Assembly: GCA_009778235.1 (NCBI GenBank) | Contig: WRKE01000312.1 | Location: forward strand, 1-28,132 | Length of the DNA: 28,132 nucleotides | Source: Pseudomonadota bacterium | GTDB taxonomy: Bacteria > Desulfobacterota > Desulfobulbia > Desulfobulbales > Desulfobulbaceae | Direction of reading: 5' to 3' | Shown here: piece by piece, positions 20,540 through 28,132 of the stretch | How the letters are laid out: the number at the start of each line of letters is the position of its first letter | Position numbering within the stretch: position 1 is the first letter of the stretch | Position numbers and translations under genes: made by a program | Notes under the pieces: model-generated | The model's input: the letters and a program-made list of their open reading frames with translations, nothing else | Databases searched by the model: none | Told to the model about the DNA's origin: nothing

Positions 20540-21328
20540 CTAAATCTTGCCTTTTTGGGGCAACCAGGCAAGCACCCGTTGAATTTGCGCATCCCAGCAG
20601 AGCCAGTCGTGCCCGCCTGGCCCCTCCTCATAGTTCACCGTTAGACCGAGTGCTTGGGTGTGATGGTGAAAACGCACATTATCCGCATACAAAAAATCCT
20701 CGGTGCCGCACCACTGATACAGTGAGGGCTGCGGCTTGTCCCGCCGTACCATCCTCCGGGCCAAATCAAAAAGATCGCTGGGGCTGTTCGCCAGGGTGTC
20801 GGCGTTGCCGAAAATTTGGTGTATTTCGTCAAGGCCTGCGGCCTCATCGTCTCGCGCCAGGCGGACAAGGTCCATCACTCCCGAGAGGCTTGCCGCGGCC
20901 GCGTAGCGTCCAGGATAGGTCAAGGCCAGCTTGAAGGCGCCATATCCTCCCATGGACAGACCGGCCACATAGTTATCCTGTGGTTTTGCTGAGAGCGGGA
21001 AATAGTGGCGGGCAACAGCGGGCACCTCTTGGCTGATATAGGTCCAATAACGCGGACCCGAGCGCATGTCCGCATAAAAGCTCCGGTTGGCGGCCGGCAT
21101 GACCACCGCCAGGTTCATCCCTTCAACATAGCGTTCAAGGGCGGTGCGGCGCTGCCAGACGGTATGGTCGTCCGACAGGCCATGCAGCAGGTAGAGGGTC
21201 GGAAAGCGGCGACGTCCAGGGGCTCGGGCGCGCTCGGGGCTGTCCGGTCCGATGTCGGGCAGGATCACGTTCATGGTCGACATCAAGCCCAGAACCTGTG
21301 AAAAAAAATGGCAGTGAATAAGCGCCAT
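20540..21328 (-). CDS. Esterase family protein (FrmB/tributyrin esterase-like alpha/beta hydrolase)
   Basis: A 262-residue cytoplasmic serine hydrolase of the esterase D/FrmB group, which includes S-formylglutathione hydrolases and small-chain esterases. The nucleophile is Ser125 in GLSMGGYGA, the acid is probably Asp211 in GTEDFLYADN and the base is His240 in GPGGHDWLCW. YLLHGLSDDHTVW is the oxyanion region. The N-terminus MALIHCHFFSQVLGLMSTMNVILP is the usual beta-strand start with no signal peptide. An AAGGAGG sequence is 6 nt before the ATG. It starts 22 nt after the ABC permease gene and is the last gene of that operon, so its substrate may be related to what the ABC system exports. Confidence 0.92.
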   Translation of the reverse strand: MALIHCHFFSQVLGLMSTMNVILPDIGPDSPERARAPGRRRFPTLYLLHGLSDDHTVWQRRTALERYVEGMNLAVVMPAANRSFYADMRSGPRYWTYISQEVPAVARHYFPLSAKPQDNYVAGLSMGGYGAFKLALTYPGRYAAAASLSGVMDLVRLARDDEAAGLDEIHQIFGNADTLANSPSDLFDLARRMVRRDKPQPSLYQWCGTEDFLYADNVRFHHHTQALGLTVNYEEGPGGHDWLCWDAQIQRVLAWLPQKGKI

Positions 21329-21350
21329 GCATTTCCTCCTTGATGACGTG

Positions 21351-22142
21351 TTATTTGATCAACCGCCGCCGCATGGCCATCAGGCCGAAGACGAGAAAAA
21401 CCAGCGCAAAACTAAACAGATAGGCCAGGCTGATCAAGGGGTTGGTTTCCACCAGTCCCAGGCAGCAGAAACGGGACAATTCCACCAAATGGTACAGGGG
21501 GAAAATGCAGGCGGCATGCTGGGCCCAGGCCGGCAGTCCCGAGGTCGGAAAAAAGGTGCCGCTGAACAGGAACATCGGGGTAATAAAGAGGAAAATCGGT
21601 AGGTTGAACATATCGATGGAAGGGGTGAAGCCGGTGAAAAACATGCCCACCGCACCAAAGGCCATACCACCCAGAAAGGCGAGAGGGAGGATCAGCAGTC
21701 CCTGGGGAAAAATGACGAACCCCAGCAATCCCAGCACCACAGTCATGATCAACGCCGCCCCGGTCGCCTTGGTGGCGCTCCAGACGATTTCAGCGACAAT
21801 GATCTCTTCCAGGGAAAGCGGGGTGGCCATCATGCCGTCAAAGGTCTTTTGATAATACATCCGCACAAAGGAGGCGTAGGTGGTTTCAAAAAACGAGTTG
21901 TACATGATCGAGATGGCGATCAGGGCCGGGGCCATGAATTGGGTGTAGGCCATCGATTGACCGGCGTAGCTCAGCCCTTCGATCAGCCCTTGGAAACCGA
22001 GGCCAAAGGCGAGGATGTAGAAGGCGGGCTCCAGGAGCGGCACCAGGAAGTTGACCTTCCAGATTTTGCGATAAACCACCAGGTTCCGGCGCCAGACCGT
22101 CAAAAAACGCCAGGAAAGGTTGGTAAAGAACCCAAAAGTCAT
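21351..22142 (-). CDS. ABC-2 type transporter permease, NodJ-like
   Basis: A 263-residue inner-membrane permease with six predicted helices. It contains FLVPLLEPAFYILAFGLGFQ at the N-terminus and FLFSGTFFPTSGLPAWAQ before the last helix pair, the ABC-2 signature region shared with NodJ and related lipo-oligosaccharide or drug exporters. The start is fixed by the TAATG overlap with the ATPase gene: the ATPase stop TAA and this ATG share one base, indicating translational coupling. A longer frame begins inside the ATPase gene and was not used. With the ATPase it should form a two-subunit exporter. Confidence 0.92.
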   Translation of the reverse strand: MTFGFFTNLSWRFLTVWRRNLVVYRKIWKVNFLVPLLEPAFYILAFGLGFQGLIEGLSYAGQSMAYTQFMAPALIAISIMYNSFFETTYASFVRMYYQKTFDGMMATPLSLEEIIVAEIVWSATKATGAALIMTVVLGLLGFVIFPQGLLILPLAFLGGMAFGAVGMFFTGFTPSIDMFNLPIFLFITPMFLFSGTFFPTSGLPAWAQHAACIFPLYHLVELSRFCCLGLVETNPLISLAYLFSFALVFLVFGLMAMRRRLIK

Positions 22143-23080
22143 TATTCGCGCAGCTCCCTGCCGGTGAGACGAAGGAAGACATCCTCCAGGGTGGCGGATC
22201 GGAAGGTGCACTGCCGGCTGCAGAAGCCGTCGCGGATCATTTGTTCGATGGCGGCGTCATTGTTGTTGTAGATGATGAACCTATCTGACAGCTCGTCGTA
22301 GTCCACCTGGTGGCTGCGCAGGAACCGGCGCAGTCCTTCCTGCTCCGGGCTGGCGATTTCGATGATCGAACGGCCGACATGCTCTTCAATCAGACTGGCC
22401 GGCGTGCCCTCAACCAGAATCCGGCCCTGGTCCATGATCACCAGCCGGTCGCATAGTTGGGCGGCCTCCTCCATGTAATGGGTGGTGAGGATGAAGGTCT
22501 TGCCGCGGGTGCGCAGGGTATGCAGCCGTTCCCACAACAGATGCCGCGATTGGGGATCGAGCCCGGTGGTCGGTTCGTCGAGGATGATCAGCTCGGGATC
22601 GTTGATCAGCGCCCGGGCCAAACTCAGCCGCCGGGCCAGCCCGCCGGAGAGTTCCCCCACCTTGGCTTCCCGTTTTTTCTCTAGGGCAAAGAACAGGAGC
22701 AACTCCTCGGCCCGCTCGTTGGCCAGGTGCCGGGGAATGCGAAAATAGCCGGCAAAGATCAGCAAATTCTGGAGGACTGTCAGGTCGGGATCAAGGGTGT
22801 TGTCCTGTTGGCAGATCCCGATCCGGGCCCGGATGAGCCGCCACTGACTGGCGATATCAAGTCCAAAAAGCTTGATTGTGCCGGAACTGGGCGGAGAAAA
22901 ACCGTATATCATCCGGATGGTCGAGGTCTTGCCGGCGCCGTTGGGGCCGAGCAGGCCGAAGCATTCACCGGTTTTCACCGTGAAGGAGACGGAATCCACC
23001 GCGGTTACACCATTGAACCGCTTACCCAGGTTGTCCGCCTGAAGAATGGATGTTGCGTTATCTATACCTTGGCTGTTCAT
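22142..23080 (-). CDS. ABC transporter ATP-binding protein, NodI-like
   Basis: A 312-residue ATPase. Walker A is GPNGAGKT (45-52), the Q-loop is around Gln91, the signature is LSGGL (144-148), Walker B is LIILDEP (164-170) and the switch histidine is His201 (TTHYMEEA). The region TTGLDPQSRHLLWERL is typical of the DrrA/NodI/CcmA export ATPases. A C-terminal domain of about 80 residues (VGRSIIEIASPEQEGLRRFL) is the usual regulatory tail, ending RSATLEDVFLRLTGRELRE. It couples by TAATG to the permease gene. Substrate is not evident; lipids, antibiotics or oligosaccharides are typical for this group. Confidence 0.94.
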   Translation of the reverse strand: MNSQGIDNATSILQADNLGKRFNGVTAVDSVSFTVKTGECFGLLGPNGAGKTSTIRMIYGFSPPSSGTIKLFGLDIASQWRLIRARIGICQQDNTLDPDLTVLQNLLIFAGYFRIPRHLANERAEELLLFFALEKKREAKVGELSGGLARRLSLARALINDPELIILDEPTTGLDPQSRHLLWERLHTLRTRGKTFILTTHYMEEAAQLCDRLVIMDQGRILVEGTPASLIEEHVGRSIIEIASPEQEGLRRFLRSHQVDYDELSDRFIIYNNNDAAIEQMIRDGFCSRQCTFRSATLEDVFLRLTGRELRE

Positions 23081-23165
23081 GGGTGATGGTTCAGATCAGG
23101 GTGTTGCCCGCCAGAGGCTTATCCATTGCCAAGGAACGACGGTCGTTGCCTGGGGGCAAAATACA

Positions 23166-23194
23166 ATTAAATATGGTATCGCTTGGCTGGTCCA
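23166..23194 (-). promoter_or_regulatory. Possible sigma-70 promoter for the ABC-esterase operon
   Basis: On the minus strand TGGACC (23194-23189), a 17-bp spacer and TTTAAT (23171-23166) could drive the operon starting at 23080. The -10 is good and the -35 is modest. Confidence 0.35.
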
Positions 23195-23340
23195 GTTGGT
23201 TCCTTTGGCGCTGTTGGTCTGCCCAGGGAGGGGGGCGCCATGCTGATTACGGGCAAATGTAGAGAGGATGCGGCCCATTGGCAAGGCTGATTTCGCTCCA
23301 ACCGCGATTTGGGCCTGGCTGGTCATTGGTATACGATTTG

Positions 23341-23371
23341 TTGACAACCATTGGCCACGGCGTGATATAAA
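23341..23371 (+). promoter_or_regulatory. Possible promoter for mgtC
   Basis: TTGACA (23341-23346) is followed by an AT-rich block containing TATAAA (23366-23371), but the spacing of 19 bp is longer than optimal. If used, it would leave a leader of about 200 nt before the start at 23592. Confidence 0.4.
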
Positions 23372-23591
23372 TAATAAAGGCGGAAATTTCGCTGTTGCCT
23401 TGATCCATTGGACCCAGTGGTCAGCATTTTTCCTTGCACAATTTTTTTGTCAATGAATAAGTATTTTTATGGGCACGATGAATTCCACGGCCTGCCTGTT
23501 CCACCAGGATGGCGACGGCCGCCATGTACCGCTGCCCAACGGTTGAGGGTCGATCGATTATTTAGTTGTTTTCATCTGTTGCGAGCGTGCC

Positions 23592-24317
23592 ATGCCCTTT
23601 GACATCAACCAGCTTAAAGTTTTATGGGCAACTGACTATGTGCAGATTGCCGTACATCTCCTGACCGCTCTGGTGCTTGGCGGCATAATCGGTTTTGAAC
23701 GAAGTTATCATGGCCGGCCGGCCGGGTTTCGCACCCACACCCTGGTCTGTCTGGCGTCGAGTCTCTTGATGATGATCACCTTCTACCAATGGAAATGGCT
23801 GCCCGGTGTGCCTCTGGATACGGTGCGCACTGACCCGACCCGGATGGCGCAGGGGATCATGACCGGCATCGGCTTTCTGGGTGCCGGAGTTATTTACAAA
23901 GAAGGACGCAGTGTTCGCGGGTTGACCACCGCCGCCTCCATCTGGATTACCGCCGCCATCGGCATTCTCCTGGGGGTGGGGTTCTATTTCCCCGCCATTG
24001 TCGCCTCTGCATTGACCTTGGGTGTTTTGTCTTTTTTTCGCCGGATCGAGGACAAAATGCCCTCAAATTTCTATGCCCACCACACCCTCAGCTTTGATCG
24101 AAACAAGGTGATGCCGGAAGAAGAGGTGCGCGTCTTGTTGGCGAACCATGGATTTACCGTGGCCAATATGAGTTATCGCATCTCCGACGATGGCCGTTCG
24201 TTTGAATACAGGATGGCGATCGGCACGATCGATCATGATAAAATCGCAAGCCTGGCCAAAACCTTGCGCAAATTGGACCAGGTCCGATCCTTTCGCATTT
24301 CTCCGACCGGGGATTAA
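23592..24317 (+). CDS. MgtC/SapB family membrane protein
   Basis: A 241-residue inner-membrane protein. The N-terminal part has four to five membrane helices containing the family's most conserved blocks: GGIIGFERSYHGRPAGFRTHTLV, GIGFLGAGVIYKEGRSVRGLT and TTAASIWITAAIGILLGVGFY. The C-terminal part (about residues 155-241) is a soluble ACT-like domain (EEEVRVLLANHGFTVANMSY). MgtC proteins act in low-Mg2+ survival and, in pathogens, inhibit the F1Fo ATPase; in environmental bacteria the role is generally Mg2+ homeostasis. The start lacks a clear Shine-Dalgarno, but the preceding frame does not extend. It is monocistronic and is followed by an AT-rich palindrome. Confidence 0.93.
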   Translation: MPFDINQLKVLWATDYVQIAVHLLTALVLGGIIGFERSYHGRPAGFRTHTLVCLASSLLMMITFYQWKWLPGVPLDTVRTDPTRMAQGIMTGIGFLGAGVIYKEGRSVRGLTTAASIWITAAIGILLGVGFYFPAIVASALTLGVLSFFRRIEDKMPSNFYAHHTLSFDRNKVMPEEEVRVLLANHGFTVANMSYRISDDGRSFEYRMAIGTIDHDKIASLAKTLRKLDQVRSFRISPTGD

Positions 24318-24410
24318 AGCACCCGCAGCTCAATTCACTCATCTCTCCCACCCCTGTCTTATACCATTTCCTCTTGCCAATGCAGTAGGTCACGATAGGA
24401 ATATGTTGAA

Positions 24411-24448
24411 TTTTAATGCAAAAAATAATAATATTTTTTGCATTAAAA
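24411..24448. repeat. Perfect AT-rich palindrome with 17-bp arms
   Basis: TTTTAATGCAAAAAAT (24411-24426) is the exact reverse complement of ATTTTTTGCATTAAAA (24433-24448). One more A/T pair closes the stem to 17 bp around a 4-nt loop. It sits roughly 95 bp after mgtC and 150 bp before the kinase gene, in strong contrast to the GC-rich surroundings. It may be a transcription-end structure of mgtC, a regulator site or a nucleoid-protein site. The rest of 24318-24597 shows no gene. Confidence 0.85.
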
Positions 24449-24597
24449 ATAGAAAATGATATTACGGGCCGCAGGCGGCCAGGCTCGCGTTTCTGTTCCC
24501 CATTTTAAGCAAGGATGGGAATGGTAGGATCATCTTGCGTGTAACCATGGTTTTTTTTATTTGATTTTTCAGTGCAATCCATGGGAAAGGAGAAAGA

Positions 24598-26817
24598 GTG
24601 GGCCGCCTGGGGAGCAAAAACCCAAAGCTAGAGTCAAGCAACAAAAGGATAACAAAAACCATGGCCAAGCAACCGACCGTCCGCGCCATGCCGGAATGTC
24701 AGGCGGAGCTGGAAACCAAGGACAAGCTCCTGGCCTCCATCCACAAGATTTCCAGCCTGCTGACCCGACCGATCTCGCTTGACACCATTCTCACCACCAT
24801 TGTCAAAGAAATATCGCATGTGTTTGGTTTCACCCGCCTGGCCATCTTCTTGACCGACCGCGATCGTCATCTGCTCGAATGCCGCTATATCCACGGGTTC
24901 AGCCCGGAGGACTCGGAGCGGGCCCTGCGTTTTCCCTACCGGATCGATAGGCACGATTGCGTTGAAACCAAGGTGGCCCGCCTGGGCAAAACCATCTATG
25001 TCAAAGACTACCAGGACGATGGCCGGATGACCCCGGTCGACCTCAAGGTCTGCCGGATCATGCGTCGGGTGTCCACCGTTGCCGCACCGTTGAAGATTAA
25101 AAAGGACGTGATTGGCCTGATCACCGCCGATCGTGGGGTCAAACAATTGACGATGACCACCAAGGATATCGACGCCTTTTCTATCTTTGCCAACCAGGCC
25201 AGCATCGTCATTGAAAATGCCCGGCTGCAGGAACAAAACAAAAAAAAGATCAAGCAACTGCTCACCTTGCAGGAAATCAGCAAGAAGGCCAGTTCCGCCT
25301 TCAACCTGGAGAAATTGTTTCAGGTGATCAGCGCCAGTGCCATCAAAGTCACCAGAGCATCTTGCTGTCTGCTCTTCATGCTCGACGACGAGGGCCGCGA
25401 ACTCAGCCTTGCCGTGGCCAGGGGAGGGGAGATGACGGCCTTCGATTCCCGGCTTGAGATCGAGGGCAGCCTGGTGGATTGGGTGGCCAAAACCGGTACA
25501 GCCGTGCTGATCGACGATATCCGTACCGTACCCCGGTACCGGGAAATCATCCCAGGCATAGTCTCACACCTTTGTGTACCGCTGATCAGCGACAAACGGG
25601 TAATCGGGGTGCTGTACGTCGCCAGCCCTGACCAGGGGGCCTTTTCCGAGGATGACCTCAAGCTGTTGCTCATCTTTGCCGGTCACTCGGCCAGTCTGAT
25701 CAAAAATGCGCGCCTCTACGGCCAGGTGATGACCGAACGGAACTTCCGGGAAAACATCCTGGAAAGCTCGCCGGCCAGCATGGTGACCATCAACCTGCAA
25801 AAGGAAATTTCTTCGGTGAACCGGAAAACCGAGGAGATGTTTCGCTTCAAGCGAAAACTGGTCCTGGGTGCCAGGGCCTCGATGGTGTTCTCCGATGATA
25901 TTGTCCAACTGGTCGATTTAGCCATCGATGAGCACACGGTGGTCGACAACAAGGAGATCCTGTTGCACCACAAGGATGACACGGACATCACCTTGGGGAT
26001 CACCTCGTCGCTGCTGCGCAACCACCAGGATAATCTGATCGGGGCCATGTTCATCATCCGTGACCTGACCGAGGAGAAAAAAACCGAGGAGCTGATCCGG
26101 CGCATCGACCGGCTGACCTCGCTGGGGCAGCTGTCGGCGGGCATTGCCCATGAAATCCGCAACCCGCTCAGCAGCATCAATTTCAATGTTCAGTTGCTGG
26201 CCAAGAAAACCGCCCTGACCGTTGACGCCGGCAATCTGCTCGCCGACACCCAGGAGGGGGTCGATCGGATCAGGACCTTGGTCAAGGGCATGCTCGATTT
26301 TGCCAAGCCTTCGCTTCCGGCCCTGAAAAGCGATTCCCTGGTCCAGGTGGTGCAAGGATCAATCTCCTTAATGGACTCCCAGTTCCGGGAGAAGAGGGTT
26401 GAGGTGCGCTCGGCGCTGCCGGATAACCTGCCGCCGGTGACCATGGATGCCCATCAGATTCGGCAGGTGCTGGTCAATCTCCTGCTCAACGCCATGGAGG
26501 CCATGCCCGAAGGCGGTATCATCGGGGTGCGCTGCCGCACGGAACGGAGCGACAGCAGGCGCGGCGACCATGTGGTGCTGCAGATCTCGGATCAGGGCAG
26601 CGGCATCTCCCGCGACAATCTTTCGCGGATTTTCAACCCCTTCTTCACCACCAAACCGGAGGGGACCGGCCTGGGGCTGGCCATTGTCCACAAGATTTTG
26701 GAGCAGCACCAGATCCTGGTGGATGTGACCAGTGACAAAACCAAGGGGACAACCTTTACCCTGAAATTCCCCGTTCATTCCAGCGAGGGCCAGCGATGCT
26801 CCGATACAAGATCCTGA
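24598..26817 (+). CDS. GAF-GAF-PAS sensor histidine kinase (NtrB-like transmitter)
   Basis: A soluble histidine kinase of 739 residues with no membrane segment. I chose the GTG at 24598 because AAGGAG lies 5 nt before it; an ATG at 24661 has a weaker site. GAF domain 1 covers about 55-205, GAF domain 2 about 235-385, and a PAS domain about 395-500 (SSPASMVTINLQKEISSVNR). The HisKA domain has the phospho-accepting His518 in GIAHEIRNPLSS, and the HATPase domain (about 610-730) has the N box LLLNAMEAMPEGG, the G1 box ISDQGSGIS and the F/G2 region FFTTKPEGTGLGLAI. GAF1 contains a Cys-His/Cys-containing pocket that might bind a cofactor or small ligand. The gene overlaps the response-regulator gene by 22 bp, so the two form a pair. 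Confidence 0.95.
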   Translation: MGRLGSKNPKLESSNKRITKTMAKQPTVRAMPECQAELETKDKLLASIHKISSLLTRPISLDTILTTIVKEISHVFGFTRLAIFLTDRDRHLLECRYIHGFSPEDSERALRFPYRIDRHDCVETKVARLGKTIYVKDYQDDGRMTPVDLKVCRIMRRVSTVAAPLKIKKDVIGLITADRGVKQLTMTTKDIDAFSIFANQASIVIENARLQEQNKKKIKQLLTLQEISKKASSAFNLEKLFQVISASAIKVTRASCCLLFMLDDEGRELSLAVARGGEMTAFDSRLEIEGSLVDWVAKTGTAVLIDDIRTVPRYREIIPGIVSHLCVPLISDKRVIGVLYVASPDQGAFSEDDLKLLLIFAGHSASLIKNARLYGQVMTERNFRENILESSPASMVTINLQKEISSVNRKTEEMFRFKRKLVLGARASMVFSDDIVQLVDLAIDEHTVVDNKEILLHHKDDTDITLGITSSLLRNHQDNLIGAMFIIRDLTEEKKTEELIRRIDRLTSLGQLSAGIAHEIRNPLSSINFNVQLLAKKTALTVDAGNLLADTQEGVDRIRTLVKGMLDFAKPSLPALKSDSLVQVVQGSISLMDSQFREKRVEVRSALPDNLPPVTMDAHQIRQVLVNLLLNAMEAMPEGGIIGVRCRTERSDSRRGDHVVLQISDQGSGISRDNLSRIFNPFFTTKPEGTGLGLAIVHKILEQHQILVDVTSDKTKGTTFTLKFPVHSSEGQRCSDTRS

Positions 26818-28132
26818 TTGTCGATGACGATCGCCTGCTCCAGAAATCACTGCTCGCCATTTTATCCGAGAAATACGATCCCATGATCGCGGGCAGCGGC
26901 GAAGAGGCCCTGCAGGTGCTGCAGAAAACGGTGATCGACCTGGTCCTGCTGGATATCCGCCTGCCGGGCATTGATGGCATCGAAACCCTGCACCAGATCA
27001 AGAAGTTGGGGGCAGATATCCCGATCATCATGATGACCGCTTACGAGGACGTCAAAACCGTGATTCACTCGATGAAGGCGGGCGCCAGCGATTACCTGGT
27101 CAAGCCGCTGGAAATCGAGATGTTTGAATTGGTGGTCGAAAAGGCCCTGGAGAATCTGCGCCTGAAAAAAGAGGTCCAGGAGCTGCGGCAGGTCTATCTC
27201 AAAAAATTCAATCTGGATCAGGTGATCAACGCCAGCGAGGGCATCAAGGCGGTGTTCGGGTTCGCCGACAAGGTGGCCCGCAGCCATGACACCACCGTGC
27301 TGATCGAGGGAGGAAGCGGGGTGGGCAAGGAGGTGGTGGCCCGGTTGATTCACCATCGCAGCAGCCGCTACGACAAGCCTTTTGTTGGCATCAATTGCGG
27401 GGCCATCAGCAAGGAACTGTTGGAAAGCGAACTGTTTGGCTATGAGAAAGGCGCTTTTACCGGTGGCCTGCAGGAGGGCAAGAAGGGCAAGATCGAGATG
27501 GCCAACAATGGCACCTTGCTGCTCGATGAGGTCAGCGAACTGCACCCGGCGGCCCAGGTGAATCTGCTCCGTTTTCTCGAGGAACGGGAGTTCTACCCGG
27601 TGGGCGGCACCCGGAAGAAAAAGGTCGATGTGCGGGTGATCGCCGCCACCAACAAAAATTTGGCGGCCCAGGTCCAAGAAGGGAGCTTCCGGGAGGATCT
27701 GTATTACCGGCTGAACGTTGCCCGGGTCTATGTGCCGCCGTTGAAGGAACGCAAGGCCGACATCGTGCCGCTCGCCGAATTGTTCATGCGCCGGTTCAAC
27801 GAAAAATTCATGAAGAATTTTCGCGGCATCTCTCCGGAGGCAAGGAAAATGCTGGTCCAGTATCCCTGGCGGGGCAATATCCGGGAACTGAAAAATGCGG
27901 TGGAACGGGTGGTGCTGATGGAGGATGGCGAGCAGATCGAGGCGGCCCATCTGGCCTTTCTGGCCTTTTCGTATCACGGGGGGCAGAAAGGCCAGCAACC
28001 CGAGGGGCCAGGCTTGCGCCTGCCGCCCGAGGGCATCCAGCTCGACGAGGTGATCAGGGATTTGATTGTCCAGGCGCTGACCATGAGCGGCGCCAATAAA
28101 ACCCAGGCCGCCAAGCTGCTCGGCATCTCCCG
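26796..28132 (+). CDS. NtrC-family sigma-54-dependent response regulator, 3' end cut off
   Basis: A response regulator whose start overlaps the kinase gene by 22 bp; GAGGG precedes the ATG. The receiver domain (1-120) has the acidic pair D10-D11, the phosphorylation site D53 in LVLLDIRLPG, the MMTAY threonine and the VKPL lysine. The AAA+ domain (about 145-380) has a Walker A variant GGSGVGKE, a GAFTGG loop (219-224) where GAFTGA is usual, Walker B TLLLDEVSEL and the arginine-finger region FREDLYYRLNV. After a linker, the Fis-type helix-turn-helix begins (MSGANKTQAAKLLGIS) and the sequence stops at the window edge, probably about 10 residues before the end. It should activate sigma-54 promoters in response to the upstream kinase. 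Confidence 0.95.
   Translation, partial: MLRYKILIVDDDRLLQKSLLAILSEKYDPMIAGSGEEALQVLQKTVIDLVLLDIRLPGIDGIETLHQIKKLGADIPIIMMTAYEDVKTVIHSMKAGASDYLVKPLEIEMFELVVEKALENLRLKKEVQELRQVYLKKFNLDQVINASEGIKAVFGFADKVARSHDTTVLIEGGSGVGKEVVARLIHHRSSRYDKPFVGINCGAISKELLESELFGYEKGAFTGGLQEGKKGKIEMANNGTLLLDEVSELHPAAQVNLLRFLEEREFYPVGGTRKKKVDVRVIAATNKNLAAQVQEGSFREDLYYRLNVARVYVPPLKERKADIVPLAELFMRRFNEKFMKNFRGISPEARKMLVQYPWRGNIRELKNAVERVVLMEDGEQIEAAHLAFLAFSYHGGQKGQQPEGPGLRLPPEGIQLDEVIRDLIVQALTMSGANKTQAAKLLGIS

Larger units (their letters stand above)
23081..23591. other. Divergent intergenic region between the ABC operon and mgtC
   Basis: About 510 bp with no supported gene. Besides the candidate promoters noted at 23166-23194 (minus) and 23341-23371 (plus), the plus strand would have a leader of some 200 nt before mgtC. 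That leader holds a small CCATTGG/CCAGTGG hairpin (about 23405-23420) and two T-rich tracts, the second being ATTTTTTTG near 23442-23450. Long leaders are known to control mgt genes in enterobacteria, but I cannot recognise any known magnesium riboswitch here. Confidence 0.3.

Noticed and set aside
23372..23591. Magnesium riboswitch in the mgtC leader
   Set aside because: The leader is long enough, but I see only one small hairpin and none of the conserved blocks of the known Mg2+ riboswitches.
26862..27998. A 378-codon minus-strand open frame
   Set aside because: It is the antisense shadow of the sigma-54 response regulator, whose receiver and AAA+ motifs are unmistakable.

Overview
The window reads as a chromosome segment of a GC-rich Gram-negative bacterium, most likely a member of the Desulfobacterota (Desulfobulbales-like). 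I infer this from gene style only: a GAF-GAF-PAS histidine kinase paired with an NtrC-type regulator, an MJ0042-type zinc ribbon next to a DUF4388-like protein, a FecR/DUF6600-like exported protein, Hsp20 pairs and a NodI/NodJ-type exporter. No rRNA, tRNA, CRISPR array, insertion sequence or phage gene was seen.

Left part (1-5000): the 3' part of a Sua5/YrdC gene is followed directly by a stand-alone Hpt phosphotransfer protein. Two Hsp20 genes on the minus strand diverge from a 199-aa protein that looks like a tandem ribbon-helix-helix regulator; a TTGACA...TGTCAA dyad lies in the shared promoter region. A strong orphan terminator follows about 290 nt further on. Next come a FadR-type GntR regulator, with TGGT/ACCA-type operator candidates at its own start, and a TauE/SafE exporter.

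Middle part (5000-13900): a large exported FecR/DUF6600-like protein has a C-terminal tail built from a 102-bp tandem repeat. A PflX-like radical SAM protein follows. A visibly AT-richer islet holds a MerR regulator and a carboxymuconolactone decarboxylase-like gene around a textbook 19-bp-spacer MerR promoter, and it abuts the stump of a transporter gene. Then comes the most unusual pair: a small acidic zinc-ribbon protein closely resembling the amino-group carrier LysW, and a downstream ureohydrolase-fold protein in which most canonical manganese ligands are replaced. A zinc-ribbon/DUF4388-like pair converges on rlmN.

Right part (13900-28132): an exopolysaccharide module on the minus strand encodes a three-domain GH18-like/NodB/GT2 membrane synthase, a GH26 lipoprotein and, upstream, a small membrane protein. 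A VOC-family pseudogene with two lesions precedes a DUF1801 gene. A minus-strand operon encodes an ABC ATPase, an ABC-2 permease and a FrmB-like esterase. mgtC follows, then a long perfect AT-rich palindrome, then a histidine kinase that overlaps a sigma-54 response regulator cut by the window end.

Main limits: functions come from recognised motifs without database searches, domain boundaries are approximate, and promoters and operators are judged by eye.
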